Assembly: GCA_913775715.1 (NCBI GenBank)
Contig: CAJYMC010000001.1
Location: forward strand, 124,001-188,000
Source: an uncultured Exiguobacterium sp.
Lineage (GTDB): Bacteria > Bacillota > Bacilli > Exiguobacteriales > Exiguobacteriaceae
Reading direction: 5' to 3'
Length of the DNA stretch: 64,000 bases
Positions 33,954 to 42,234 of the stretch are shown one piece after another. A program made the position numbers and the translations under genes. The notes beneath the pieces are model-generated. The model ran no database searches, was not told the DNA's origin, and saw only the letters and a list, made by a program, of their open reading frames with translations. The stretch's first letter is position 1. Every line of letters starts with the position of its first letter.

Positions 33954-35313
33954 TGAAGAACCTCCTTACACTCGAAATACGACGAATGACGAGGAAATCG
34001 AGTAACCAGACGACGAGCAACGAGAGACCAACAAGTGGGAAGACAATCCCCAGCACAACAAGCACAGCGAGGAATCCTTTCAACATGAATGCTTTCGGAC
34101 CTTTTGGTGCCCCCATCCCCTTACTTGGTTTTCGCTTCAACCAGAGATAGAAACCACTGACTGCTACGAGAATGATTCCAAGACAAATCAATAGACTGAT
34201 CAATTGGTTGAACCAGCCGAATTCCGTTCCTTTGTGGAGTGTGATTCCGGTCGCGACAATCTTCCCGACGACGCCATAATTGTCATAACGATAGTCAGCG
34301 AGCACGGCACCGGAATATTGATCGAGATGGATCGTCGCTTCATCCTGTGCTTTCGCTGGATACGCGGACAGTGTATAGACACCGCTTGGATCACTCGGGA
34401 TGCTGATTTTAAAGCTTGGGTCCATCCCTTGTTGTTTGCCGATCGCAACGATGTCATCGATCGAAGCCGGAACGGCTCCTTCGACTTTCGACTGAGGTAC
34501 ATCAAGTGTTTCAGCGGCCCACGGGACTTCTGCGATATCCTTCGTTTGAAGCGTTGACGTCGGTGCTTCCCCACCCCAGATGGACGGTGGATAGCCCAGT
34601 CCTTGGTTCGTGACGAGTGACTGGAAGTTCGTTCCCCAGAAACCGGACCACGGAAGACCTGTCAGGATGAGGAATAACATTCCTGCTGTGATCCAAAATG
34701 CCGGAACAGCGTGGAGATCACGACGGAATAACTTCTTTCCTTGACGCAATCGCGGAAACAATACGCCAGACAACCCTTTTTGTTTACGCGGGAACCATAA
34801 GAATAATCCTGTCACGATCAAGACGATTGCCCAACAGGCAACGAGTTCGACGATCCGGTCACCGGTCGTCCCTGCCATCAGTTCTCCGTGGATTTCTTCA
34901 ATTTTGTTCATGATTCGATCGTCGTCCGATAATGTTCCGATGATTTTCCCGGAGTACGGATTGACGAAGACTGTCGCCGACATCTTAGGTGACGAGATGT
35001 TCACTTCACTGGATCGATCGTCAGATTCACCCGGTCGGTATGACGTAACGAGCGCGTCCGGATACTTCGCTTTGACGCGATTGATTTGTTCCGTCGCCGT
35101 GATGCGATCCGCTTTTGGTGTAACTTCATAATACGATTGATACAGGACGTTTTCGATTTGCGGCTTAAATAGATAAATCGATCCTGTCACGGCAAGCATG
35201 ACGAGGAACGGTGCAAAAATGATACCAGCATAAAAGTGCCACCGCCAAATCGTCCGGTAAGCAGAAGAAGTCGGTGCTTTTTTGACCGTCTCTTCCGTCT
35301 GCATGAGATTCAT
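33946..35313 (-). CDS. PepSY-associated TM-helix protein (iron/flavin reductase-like)
   Basis: 455 residues with four main membrane segments: WHFYAGIIFAPFLVMLAVTG near the N-terminus, ELVACWAIVLIVTGLFLWF, PAFWITAGMLFLILTGLPWS, and a C-terminal pair. Two extracytoplasmic PepSY-type regions lie between. Conserved histidines (WHFYAG, EIHGEL, DLHAVPAF, TLHKGTEFG) match the family pattern thought to bind heme in PiuB/FsrB-like iron-uptake reductases. SD GAGGAGG. First gene of a two-gene operon with the FixH-like lipoprotein. A cre-like box sits in its promoter region. Could reduce ferric or cupric ions at the cell surface; not proven. Confidence 0.87.
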   Translation of the reverse strand: MNLMQTEETVKKAPTSSAYRTIWRWHFYAGIIFAPFLVMLAVTGSIYLFKPQIENVLYQSYYEVTPKADRITATEQINRVKAKYPDALVTSYRPGESDDRSSEVNISSPKMSATVFVNPYSGKIIGTLSDDDRIMNKIEEIHGELMAGTTGDRIVELVACWAIVLIVTGLFLWFPRKQKGLSGVLFPRLRQGKKLFRRDLHAVPAFWITAGMLFLILTGLPWSGFWGTNFQSLVTNQGLGYPPSIWGGEAPTSTLQTKDIAEVPWAAETLDVPQSKVEGAVPASIDDIVAIGKQQGMDPSFKISIPSDPSGVYTLSAYPAKAQDEATIHLDQYSGAVLADYRYDNYGVVGKIVATGITLHKGTEFGWFNQLISLLICLGIILVAVSGFYLWLKRKPSKGMGAPKGPKAFMLKGFLAVLVVLGIVFPLVGLSLLVVWLLDFLVIRRISSVRRFFNA

Positions 35314-35363
35314 ATGTATCCTCCTCTAATAATAAATATGTCCACTCTGTGAACACCTTTTAG

Positions 35364-35377
35364 TATAAGCGTTTACA
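35364..35377. promoter_or_regulatory. cre-like box upstream of the PepSY operon
   Basis: TATAAGCGTTTACA matches the Bacillus cre consensus TGWAANCGNTNWCA at 13 of 14 positions, about 50 bp before the ATG. It overlaps a TATACT -10 candidate on the minus strand, which would suit CcpA repression. Confidence 0.45.
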
Positions 35378-35550
35378 ATCTATTTCCGCCCACTGGCTTG
35401 TGACGATAAATTGCCAATCCAGTGTGTAAATCACGTAGCTTTTAAGAAGTGATGTGCGTCATTTTTTGACAATGATTTCACTTTTTTTGTAGATTACTTC
35501 TTATTTCAAAAAACTATCCTTATTCATAAAACCAAACTTTAACCTAAAAA

Positions 35551-35572
35551 GCGAATCCATTATCGGATTCGC
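35551..35572 (-). terminator. Terminator of the DedA gene
   Basis: GCGAATCC / GGATTCGC with loop ATTATC, followed on the minus strand by TTTTTAGG. Confidence 0.85.
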
Positions 35573-35587
35573 CGTTGTATATGTGAT

Positions 35588-36169
35588 TTACATCGAGGAC
35601 TCTTCTTCCAACGCTTGCTTTTGACGATGATGATGGACGATTCCGATGACCGCTGCTCCAATGAGGATCACGATGATTGATCCAATGACACCAGGATTCA
35701 CCTGTAGCCAGTTCCACAGTTCCGACCACGTCACAGCTTCTCCAATTCGAATGATGATGAATGTCCACAGTCCTGTATAGACGCCTGCTGCTAAGAACGT
35801 CATCACTAAATAACGCGGTAACGGATAACCAAGAAGTCCGGCGACATAATGAATCGGATGTCTGACGCCGGGTAAGAAGAACGATAGTCCGATTGCCCAT
35901 AACCCGCGTCGATCGATGATTGCTTCTGCTCGTTCTAAGAAACGGGACTTCATCCAGCGTTTGACGAGCGGAATCTCCCGGAAGAACCGGGCAAGCAGAT
36001 AAAACCATGTAAAAGCGATGAAGAAAATCGGCCATGCCGTCAACCAGATAACGACCGGGTACATTCCTTCTCTTAAACGCAGTGCTGCGAAACCCATCAT
36101 TAAGACATCGTCCGACAATGGGGTGAACATGATTCCGCCAGCCAGGCGGACGAGTGCCATGATATCCAT
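35588..36169 (-). CDS. DedA-family membrane protein
   Basis: 193 residues with four or five membrane helices. DedA/SNARE-associated family pieces are visible: FFLPGVRHPIHYVAGLLGYP (the family F-x-P-G-x-R loop that enters the membrane) and LAAGVYTGLWTFIIIRIG. These proteins act in recycling of lipid carriers such as undecaprenyl phosphate and in membrane-potential upkeep. The ATG at 36167-36169 follows AGGGAT; an upstream in-frame start (36277) lacks an SD and adds a charged, non-family stretch. Transcribed alone. Confidence 0.85.
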   Translation of the reverse strand: MDIMALVRLAGGIMFTPLSDDVLMMGFAALRLREGMYPVVIWLTAWPIFFIAFTWFYLLARFFREIPLVKRWMKSRFLERAEAIIDRRGLWAIGLSFFLPGVRHPIHYVAGLLGYPLPRYLVMTFLAAGVYTGLWTFIIIRIGEAVTWSELWNWLQVNPGVIGSIIVILIGAAVIGIVHHHRQKQALEEESSM

Positions 36170-36442
36170 CACATATCCCTGCTTTCTGTTTCTCTCTATA
36201 TTCAGTATCCCCGATTTTTCTAAAGTTGAGCCCCGTCCGTTTCTTAAGTTCTTCTTTAGCTTTACTTTTTGGAACAAAATAAATCGTCATCGATTACGGA
36301 AAGTCTGCTATGTCTTATGAAATGTATCCACCCCCACTTTTATAAAAAATCCTTTTTCCATCTCGAGAAAAAGGGTTTCATCCGTTCGTTCGAGAAGGGG
36401 TACAACGTACATCTGAACGCTCATCTGATAGGAGGAATTTCC

Positions 36443-37228
36443 ATGTTGCATCGCCGGAAGACCTATACGATTCGTCCCGAACGCCTAGAAGAATTTACTG
36501 AGTTTTTCCATACCTACCTGTATCCGCTCCAAGTCAGTCACGGTGCCCGCCTTGTCGGTCGCTGGGTGACGGAAGCAGAAGATGAAGTCATCGCCATTTG
36601 GGAATACCGCGACCGTGAACATTACGAACAAGTCGATCGTGATGTCCGGAACAGTGCCTTACGCCGTGAAGCGATGAAGAAACGCGCGCGCCTCGGCAAA
36701 AACCTCTATATCAAATCCTATGAAGATTTCATGACGTCGACTGGTACGTACGCTCCCCCTCGCGCGATCGTCAGCGTGACCGCGTACATCACGAACGATG
36801 CCGGTGAAGTCCTGCTCGTCCGTAACCTCCACCGGGGTGATACGTATGAGATGCCAGGTGGACAAGTCGAAAATCATGAGTCGATTCTTGACGCCATCAA
36901 ACGCGAAGTCAAAGAAGAGACCGGTATCGATGTCTCAATCGATGGCATCACCGGTATTTATCAAAATGTCTCAAGTCATGTCCTTTGTGTCTGCTTCCGC
37001 GGAAAAGCCATCGGTGGTGAGCTCGCCACACAAGAAGGCGAAACGACGGATGTCGGATTCTTCCCGCTGACGCGCGACTCGCTGAGTGAGTATATCAAAC
37101 GGGAGCACTTCCAGTTGCGGACACTTGATGCGATGGATCCGCACTACTTCCCACATGCCTTATATAAAGTTAGACCGTATGAGTTGATCAGCCGGTATGA
37201 CGGTAATGCAACGTCATCTTCACGGTAA
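36443..37228 (+). CDS. NIPSNAP-like + Nudix hydrolase fusion protein
   Basis: 261 residues. The first ~105 residues form a NIPSNAP-type ferredoxin-like domain (RPERLEEFTEFFHTYLYPLQ, IAIWEYRDREHYEQVD). After a short linker comes a Nudix domain (about 118-230) with a canonical box: GGQVENHESILDAIK then REVKEETGI. The ATG at 36443 follows GGAGGA at eight bases. Fusion of these two domains in one chain is unusual. The NIPSNAP part may dimerise the enzyme or bind a small substrate. It is followed by a terminator and stands alone. Confidence 0.88.
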   Translation: MLHRRKTYTIRPERLEEFTEFFHTYLYPLQVSHGARLVGRWVTEAEDEVIAIWEYRDREHYEQVDRDVRNSALRREAMKKRARLGKNLYIKSYEDFMTSTGTYAPPRAIVSVTAYITNDAGEVLLVRNLHRGDTYEMPGGQVENHESILDAIKREVKEETGIDVSIDGITGIYQNVSSHVLCVCFRGKAIGGELATQEGETTDVGFFPLTRDSLSEYIKREHFQLRTLDAMDPHYFPHALYKVRPYELISRYDGNATSSSR

Positions 37229-37230
37229 AC

Positions 37231-37272
37231 AAAAAATCCCCTTCCAGTGTTTTCACTGAAAGGGGATTTTTT
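37231..37272. terminator. Bidirectional terminator
   Basis: AAAAAATCCCCTT and CAGTG pair with CACTG and AAGGGGATTTTTT around TTTT. Good A and T tracts on both sides fit the convergent genes. Confidence 0.92.
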
Positions 37273-37275
37273 CGG

Positions 37276-38124
37276 TTACGTTGTTAATCGAGCGGTAATT
37301 CCGGCATCATCGGTGACATAGACATCGCCTGCTTGATCAGTAACGGTATAAGCAGAAGACTTTAACGTCTCGATTGCTGCTTGAAGCGTCGCTTGATCCG
37401 GATAACGTAACGTCCAGTAGACAAGTCCGACCGCATCTTCCGGATTCGTCGGTGCGTTGACTCCAGACCAGACGTTCAGACCGATGTGATGGTGATATCC
37501 ACCAGCAGCAACGAACAAGGCACGCATCCGCGAAGCGTCAGCCGCAACCTCAAAGCCGAGCGTGTCGACATAAAAGGCACGCGCCGCTTCGAGTGTCTTG
37601 ACGTGGAAATGGACATGTCCCATGACCGTATCGCTTGGCATGCCGTACCAGTCTTCTTCTCCCGCTTCGACGAGCATACTTTGCCAGTCAACAGGATCCG
37701 TCGTCATCTTGACGTCTCCATTTGCTTCATACGTCCATGTCTCACGTGGACGATCGGCATAAATCTCGATCCCGTTCCCGTCTGGATCGGACAGATAAAA
37801 GGCTTCACTGACGAGATGGTCACCTTGACCAATCTCGATTCCTTGTTCGATCAGATTCCGGATGACAAAACCGAGTTCTTTTCGGTTTGGTAGCAAAATC
37901 GCAAAATGGTATAACCCGGCGACCGAGTTCGGTGGGAAACGGCGGGCATTCGGATGAACTTCAAGTTCAATGAGTGGTGTATCTTGTGCACCGAGCACCG
38001 TTAGCTGATCGGTTTGCGTCAGCACACGTAATCCGAGTGATGACGTATAAAATGAAACGGAACGGTCAAGATCAGTGACGCGTAAACGAACAGGACCGAG
38101 TGTAATCTGTGGGTGAATCGACAT
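37276..38124 (-). CDS. catE: Two-domain VOC ring-cleavage dioxygenase, CatE-like
   Basis: 282 residues with two vicinal-oxygen-chelate domains (RLRVTDLDRSVSFYTSSLGL and HFHVKTLEAARAFYVDTLGF). Metal ligands are visible as H in GLYHFAI and HVHFHV and as E in IEIYAD. B. subtilis CatE is the best-known relative: catechol 2,3-dioxygenase that removes toxic catechols and is induced by quinone stress. The ATG at 38122-38124 follows GGAGGAAAC. It is divergent from a DUF24/HxlR repressor carrying Cys7, the same pairing logic as catDE under CatR/YodB. Here no CatD gene is adjacent. Confidence 0.87.
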   Translation of the reverse strand: MSIHPQITLGPVRLRVTDLDRSVSFYTSSLGLRVLTQTDQLTVLGAQDTPLIELEVHPNARRFPPNSVAGLYHFAILLPNRKELGFVIRNLIEQGIEIGQGDHLVSEAFYLSDPDGNGIEIYADRPRETWTYEANGDVKMTTDPVDWQSMLVEAGEEDWYGMPSDTVMGHVHFHVKTLEAARAFYVDTLGFEVAADASRMRALFVAAGGYHHHIGLNVWSGVNAPTNPEDAVGLVYWTLRYPDQATLQAAIETLKSSAYTVTDQAGDVYVTDDAGITARLTT

Positions 38125-38204
38125 GTTGTTTCCTCCTTCAATGAAATAGCTCATACCTCTATTATTACGCGGAAGTGATGGAAGCGGAAGTAGGCACGAA
38201 TAAG

Positions 38205-38229
38205 TGGTATAGTATCCTAAACGATACCA
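38205..38229. promoter_or_regulatory. Candidate operator between catE-like and HxlR genes
   Basis: Inverted repeats TGGTAT...ATACCA (38205-38210 and 38224-38229) enclose GTATC...GATAC (38212-38216 and 38223-38227), giving a compact dyad 16 bp before the HxlR ATG. Position suits autorepression and repression of the divergent gene. Confidence 0.5.
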
Positions 38230-38245
38230 TGAAGGAGGAAGACCG

Positions 38246-38596
38246 ATGGAAGAGACACCAAGCTGTCGGGTTGAGACCGCACTCGAAATCTTGACCGGAA
38301 AATGGAAACCGTCGATTTTACTCGTCTTGATCACACACGGAACGCTCCGCTTCAGTGAATTGAAACGACAGTTGCCGAACATTACGCAAAAGATGCTGAC
38401 GGCTCAATTGCGCGAGCTCGAACTAAACGACATCGTGCACCGTGAGATTTACCAGGAAGTCCCGCCACGCGTCGAGTACTCGCTGACGGATTATGGTCGG
38501 ACACTTATCCCTGTTCTTGACGCCATCAATGCATGGGGCGAACAGCATGTTCAACATTTAGCAAAAAAAGAAACTGCATCTATCTCAACTCTTTAA
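38246..38596 (+). CDS. HxlR/DUF24-family redox-sensing repressor (CatR/YodB-like)
   Basis: 116 residues, winged helix. CRVETALEILTGKWKPSIL is the DUF24 hallmark, with the conserved N-terminal cysteine at position 7, as in CatR of B. subtilis. Recognition region SELKRQLPNITQKMLTAQLR and wing PPRVEYSLTDYG follow. Oxidation or alkylation of Cys7 by quinones or diamide inactivates such repressors. It has no other cysteine, so a one-cysteine mechanism (intersubunit disulphide or mixed thiol) is implied. SD AAGGAGG. It is divergent from the catE-like gene and ends 7 bp from a convergent gene with no terminator between. Confidence 0.92.
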   Translation: MEETPSCRVETALEILTGKWKPSILLVLITHGTLRFSELKRQLPNITQKMLTAQLRELELNDIVHREIYQEVPPRVEYSLTDYGRTLIPVLDAINAWGEQHVQHLAKKETASISTL

Positions 38597-38603
38597 ATTT
38601 CAC

Positions 38604-40517
38604 TTACGCTTGTTGAGATGCGACAACTGAATGAACAGCTTTAACTTGATCTAAATAAGCAGTAAACTCAGATTCCTCAGAATATGACAAGTATAAATAT
38701 TCTTTTGCTCGCGTCATTCCGATATACATCAGCGATACTTCACGTTCAACATCTTTTTCTAAAGGGAATGGCATCAAGTCTACTTTAATCATAAAGACTG
38801 CTTGAAAATCTAATCCTTTACTACTGTCGATTGTGCTCAATTTGACGCTGTTTGACTCTGGATTATATGAACGTTTGGATTCCTCATTTTCAGAAATCCA
38901 CTCGTAGGCTATTCCGTATCGTGTTAAGCTACGACGAAGTTCATCTATGACATTGTGTTTGTACGTACGTTTAACTCGATATAAAATAAGCATTTCTGAA
39001 AAAGGTACATTTTTTGTTTGATGAAGTCGGATAATTTGTCTTGCAACCAAATCGACCTCTTTTGCGAATTTATCTACTTTCATCAGGGCCACTTCAGGTC
39101 CTTTTCGTCTTGTACTCAAAGGTGAAATTAACTCAACACTATCCGTTTGTCCTGAAACAACCTTATTTTTTAAGACAGAATGTTGTTGGAAAAATTCCCA
39201 TGCAAACTTTACAATTTGTGATGTATTACGATAATTAATATTCAATATTTTTGATCGTCCTCTAAAATCAAGACCAGTTTCTTTAGCATAGCTTCCTTTT
39301 TTCTTATAAATAGACTGTGCTCGATCTTCTACTAGCAAAAGGGACTGAGTCTCCGGATTTAAACAAAGACTAACTAAATGCAACCACGACATTTGAAAAT
39401 CTTGACCTTCATCAATTAATATAGCGTCGTATTTTGGGACAATTATTTTATTGTTTTCAAGTGAATCAATTAGCCCATCAATTTGTTTCTCGGATGTTTT
39501 TAAACTTTGCTTTAACCACTGATGAAAATTTAAAATATGCAAATTGTCTGGAATTTTTCCAATCATAGAGTTCCCTTTCTCATATGCATAATCAAAAAGG
39601 TCCTCTGGTTGCGAATACATGGATTGAATCATATGTTTAATATTTTGAGATAATGAAATATTGTAGCATAAAATAAGTATTTTCCAATCTGGATGCTGCT
39701 TTGCTAGCATTTTTGCTCTACTAGCCAATATTAGTGTCTTCCCACTTCCTGCAACTCCTCGGATCATTCGATGACGATCACCGATTTGTTTCGCTAAGTT
39801 CTCCTGATGTAAATCCATTGTTTTAATGTCATATAAAGACAACAGTAATTGATCCTGATGCGGAATTGTTTTTTGAAATTCTGCCCCTAAACGTACTTCC
39901 GGAAACAGATAGTATCGAATTGTATTGATTTCTTCATAGGTTAGAGGCTCTTTCAAACGAAAATTTACTTTGAACATTCCAATCAAGCGTTCAATTAGCT
40001 GTTCTTCAGAAAAAAGCGGATCTTCTGGATTAATGGATTCACGTGCTAACATTGATTCCATATCAATCACGTGATACAGCTGATTTTTAACTATTTGTTG
40101 CTCAGACAATCGTGTAAAGACGACTCCATATCCATAAGGAAACTTTAACTGAAATTGATATTTCCCACTTCCTTGGATTAAGTTTTTATCTTTTTTTAGT
40201 ACATCTACTACTTTAAACGCATATTCTCTAGCCTGAACTAATGGACTTTTAACCGTATGCAAATTCCCACTCGTTGATTGAATTGTCCACTGATCTTGAT
40301 TCAATTGATATAACGTATTACTCGTATAATCCTTTACTTCTAAAACCAATAAACCAATATCAGGACCGATAATGACGAAGTCAGGTCTTACTCCTTTAAT
40401 CTCAGGTTCAAAATATACAATGTAATCATCTGGTAAGTATTCTTTTAAAGTTCGAAATAACAGACGTTCGCCTGCAGTCGCTGAAGTTCGAATTGTTTCA
40501 GGGACAGTTGTAGCCAT
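38604..40517 (-). CDS. NERD-domain superfamily 1 helicase
   Basis: 637 residues. The N-terminal NERD domain (about 1-140) has a PD-(D/E)xK-like nuclease core: GERLLFRTL, RPDFVII (Asp46) and LVLEVKDY (Glu60, Lys62). A UvrD-like SF1 helicase follows: GVAGSGKT (254-261), ILIDEGQDF (366-374), NYRNTSQI (motif IV), DSSKGLDFQAVFMI (motif V) and MYIGMTRAKEYL (motif VI). The second ATG (40515-40517) is used because GGGAG abuts the first. Its composition is richer in AT than its neighbours, as for the SF1 unit at 5.4 kb, hinting at transfer. NERD helicases are thought to act in DNA processing or defence; no partner gene is beside it. Confidence 0.9.
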   Translation of the reverse strand: MATTVPETIRTSATAGERLLFRTLKEYLPDDYIVYFEPEIKGVRPDFVIIGPDIGLLVLEVKDYTSNTLYQLNQDQWTIQSTSGNLHTVKSPLVQAREYAFKVVDVLKKDKNLIQGSGKYQFQLKFPYGYGVVFTRLSEQQIVKNQLYHVIDMESMLARESINPEDPLFSEEQLIERLIGMFKVNFRLKEPLTYEEINTIRYYLFPEVRLGAEFQKTIPHQDQLLLSLYDIKTMDLHQENLAKQIGDRHRMIRGVAGSGKTLILASRAKMLAKQHPDWKILILCYNISLSQNIKHMIQSMYSQPEDLFDYAYEKGNSMIGKIPDNLHILNFHQWLKQSLKTSEKQIDGLIDSLENNKIIVPKYDAILIDEGQDFQMSWLHLVSLCLNPETQSLLLVEDRAQSIYKKKGSYAKETGLDFRGRSKILNINYRNTSQIVKFAWEFFQQHSVLKNKVVSGQTDSVELISPLSTRRKGPEVALMKVDKFAKEVDLVARQIIRLHQTKNVPFSEMLILYRVKRTYKHNVIDELRRSLTRYGIAYEWISENEESKRSYNPESNSVKLSTIDSSKGLDFQAVFMIKVDLMPFPLEKDVEREVSLMYIGMTRAKEYLYLSYSEESEFTAYLDQVKAVHSVVASQQA

Positions 40518-40638
40518 CGATGCCATCTCCCAGTGAATTTTTAATTTTAAGGATATTTTACCATTTCTATTGCTATTTAGTATCCATTTTAAGTAAACTG
40601 ACGAAATAGACTTCTGTTTCAGAAAGGAATGAGTCCTC

Positions 40639-41421
40639 ATGCATCAACTTCATGCGATCGAGCAACTGGTTGCTCGACTCAAACAAGATCCTGCAGTCGA
40701 AGCTATCTTTTTGAAAGGATCTTTTGGACGGGGAGAAGAAGATGTCCATTCAGACATCGATCTGTACTGTCTCGTCTCGGAAGAACGTCAAACAACATTC
40801 TTATCGCGTCGTTTGTCGCACCTTTCTGCTTATCGTTCGATCATCTGGAAAGATGAGATTGATATCATCGCGCCACAAATGATTGTCGTCTATGATGATC
40901 TGCTACATATCGATTTGTTTACAGTGACGCTGGACTCGCTGAACCATAAGGATCAATTGCGTGTCTTGTATGATCCACAAGAACAGTTGACGGACTTTAT
41001 CGACACATGTGACTTAACGCTGTCCGCTCAGGAAGCGACTGACGAAGCGATTGATGCTGTCTGGTTCTTGTTCCAATATAAAAAAGCAGCGGCACGAGGT
41101 AACGACTTATGGGCAGTCGAGATGCTCCGTAGCGCCTTGATCAAATTCGCAAAAGTATTACTCCATCATCACGCTCCAGAACGAGCGCAACTCGGATTAA
41201 AGACGATTCCGACGACATTGCCTGACGATCCACGCCTTGCTCTTGAAGCAATCTACGACGTCTTGACACCCACGACGCATACGGAAGCAGCTCAACGTTA
41301 TTTGGCATGTCTCGCGACTGAACGGAAGACACTCGATCAGATGCTCGTCACGCATCCCGAAACACTCGACTTACTCGATCGTTTAACGCATGAACTATCG
41401 ATGCAACAAGTAAAACGATAA
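40639..41421 (+). CDS. Nucleotidyltransferase-domain protein (aminoglycoside-adenylyltransferase-like)
   Basis: 260 residues. The Pol-beta-type NTase core reads KGSFGRGEEDVHSDIDLYCL (residues 26-45): GS, then DxD, the metal-binding pair, with a third acidic strand near IDLF. A helical C-terminal half (about 130-255) resembles the nucleotide- and acceptor-binding domains of ANT-type resistance enzymes and LinB-like proteins. The acceptor is not predictable, and no resistance context is present. SD AAAGGA. Stands alone, ended by a symmetric terminator. Confidence 0.85.
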   Translation: MHQLHAIEQLVARLKQDPAVEAIFLKGSFGRGEEDVHSDIDLYCLVSEERQTTFLSRRLSHLSAYRSIIWKDEIDIIAPQMIVVYDDLLHIDLFTVTLDSLNHKDQLRVLYDPQEQLTDFIDTCDLTLSAQEATDEAIDAVWFLFQYKKAAARGNDLWAVEMLRSALIKFAKVLLHHHAPERAQLGLKTIPTTLPDDPRLALEAIYDVLTPTTHTEAAQRYLACLATERKTLDQMLVTHPETLDLLDRLTHELSMQQVKR

Positions 41422-41424
41422 CAA

Positions 41425-41460
41425 CAAAGGAGTAGCAGGCAAATGCCCGCTACTCCTTTG
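41425..41460. terminator. Bidirectional hairpin terminator
   Basis: CAAAGGAGTAGC pairs with GCTACTCCTTTG, enclosing a second stem GGC/GCC around AAAT. The T-tract is weak on both sides. Confidence 0.75.
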
Positions 41461-41472
41461 TCTGCTCACCCA

Positions 41473-42066
41473 TCATCGTGTCAATTGAATCTCTTTTGAT
41501 TGTCCACCTGCCCAGCCAAAACCGGATGAGACTTCAAGATTTGGATTTTGGACCTGCTTCGGTAATTCGAAAACGATGTTGCCGCTTTTCTCGATATTCG
41601 GGTTGATCGTCTCTAAGAAGAAGCCCATACCGTCTTCATTCGCATAGAGATCGAGCTCCGTATCGGCTGAGTATTCCGTATCGCTGACATTGACTTTAAA
41701 CATGTTACTGTCGACGATTCGCTCTTCCTTATCTCCGTTTAGAATCGTCAGACTGATAACTAAGAACTGTCCTGATGTTTTCTTTTCACCGAGAACGTTC
41801 GACAACGTATCGACCATCTTGACGTCGTTGACGACGTACGTCAGTTTTCCGACCTTTACCTGATCATTCACCCCGTACGTTTTCTTGACCGGCTTCGCAG
41901 CTGCTTTTGCTTTTACTGGTTTTACTGGTTTTACTTCTGATTTGACTGCTTCTTGTTCGACTTCTACTTTTTTCTCCGGTGCTGCTTGTTCTTCGTCATC
42001 TCCTAGATTTCCGAGAATGACTGCACCGATCACGATAATTCCTGCCCACTTCAATCCTTTTTTCAT
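41473..42066 (-). CDS. DUF4352-containing membrane-anchored protein
   Basis: 197 residues. An N-terminal hydrophobic anchor (LKWAGIIVIGAVILGNLG) without a lipobox is followed by a Lys/Val/Pro/Ala-rich linker (about 28-65: VKPVKPVKAKAAAKPVKK) and a DUF4352 beta domain (VGKLTYVVNDVKMVDTLSN, SGQFLVISLTILNGDKEERI). It is the second member of this family here (see 11139-11690), with the same anchor-linker-domain order. SD AAAAGGAGG. Function unknown; extracellular side expected. Confidence 0.82.
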   Translation of the reverse strand: MKKGLKWAGIIVIGAVILGNLGDDEEQAAPEKKVEVEQEAVKSEVKPVKPVKAKAAAKPVKKTYGVNDQVKVGKLTYVVNDVKMVDTLSNVLGEKKTSGQFLVISLTILNGDKEERIVDSNMFKVNVSDTEYSADTELDLYANEDGMGFFLETINPNIEKSGNIVFELPKQVQNPNLEVSSGFGWAGGQSKEIQLTR

Positions 42067-42202
42067 GTTACTTCCTCCTTTTAATATGGCTGACTCACGT
42101 CTGATAGTCTTAGTATAGGAAGAAGCAATTCCTTATCCTTTACACTTTTTCAACCAGGTTATTTTTTGTTTATGGTTCGATAAAAAGATTGACAAAAAAT
42201 AA

Positions 42203-42230
42203 AAGAGAACGCTGATTTCAGCGCCCTCTT
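42203..42230 (-). terminator. Terminator of the oxidoreductase gene
   Basis: AAGAGAACGCTG pairs with CAGCGCCCTCTT around ATTT; on the minus strand TTTTATTTTTTG follows. Confidence 0.85.
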
Positions 42231-42234
42231 CTCC

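Noticed and set aside
35544..36290. 248-codon minus-strand ORF longer than the DedA gene it overlaps
   Set aside because: Arg/Ser/His-rich shadow frame; the DedA frame has family motifs, membrane helices and a better start.
37276..38382. Longer 368-codon version of the CatE-like gene
   Set aside because: The extra N-terminus crosses the intergenic operator and the divergent HxlR gene; the ATG at 38122-38124 has the SD.
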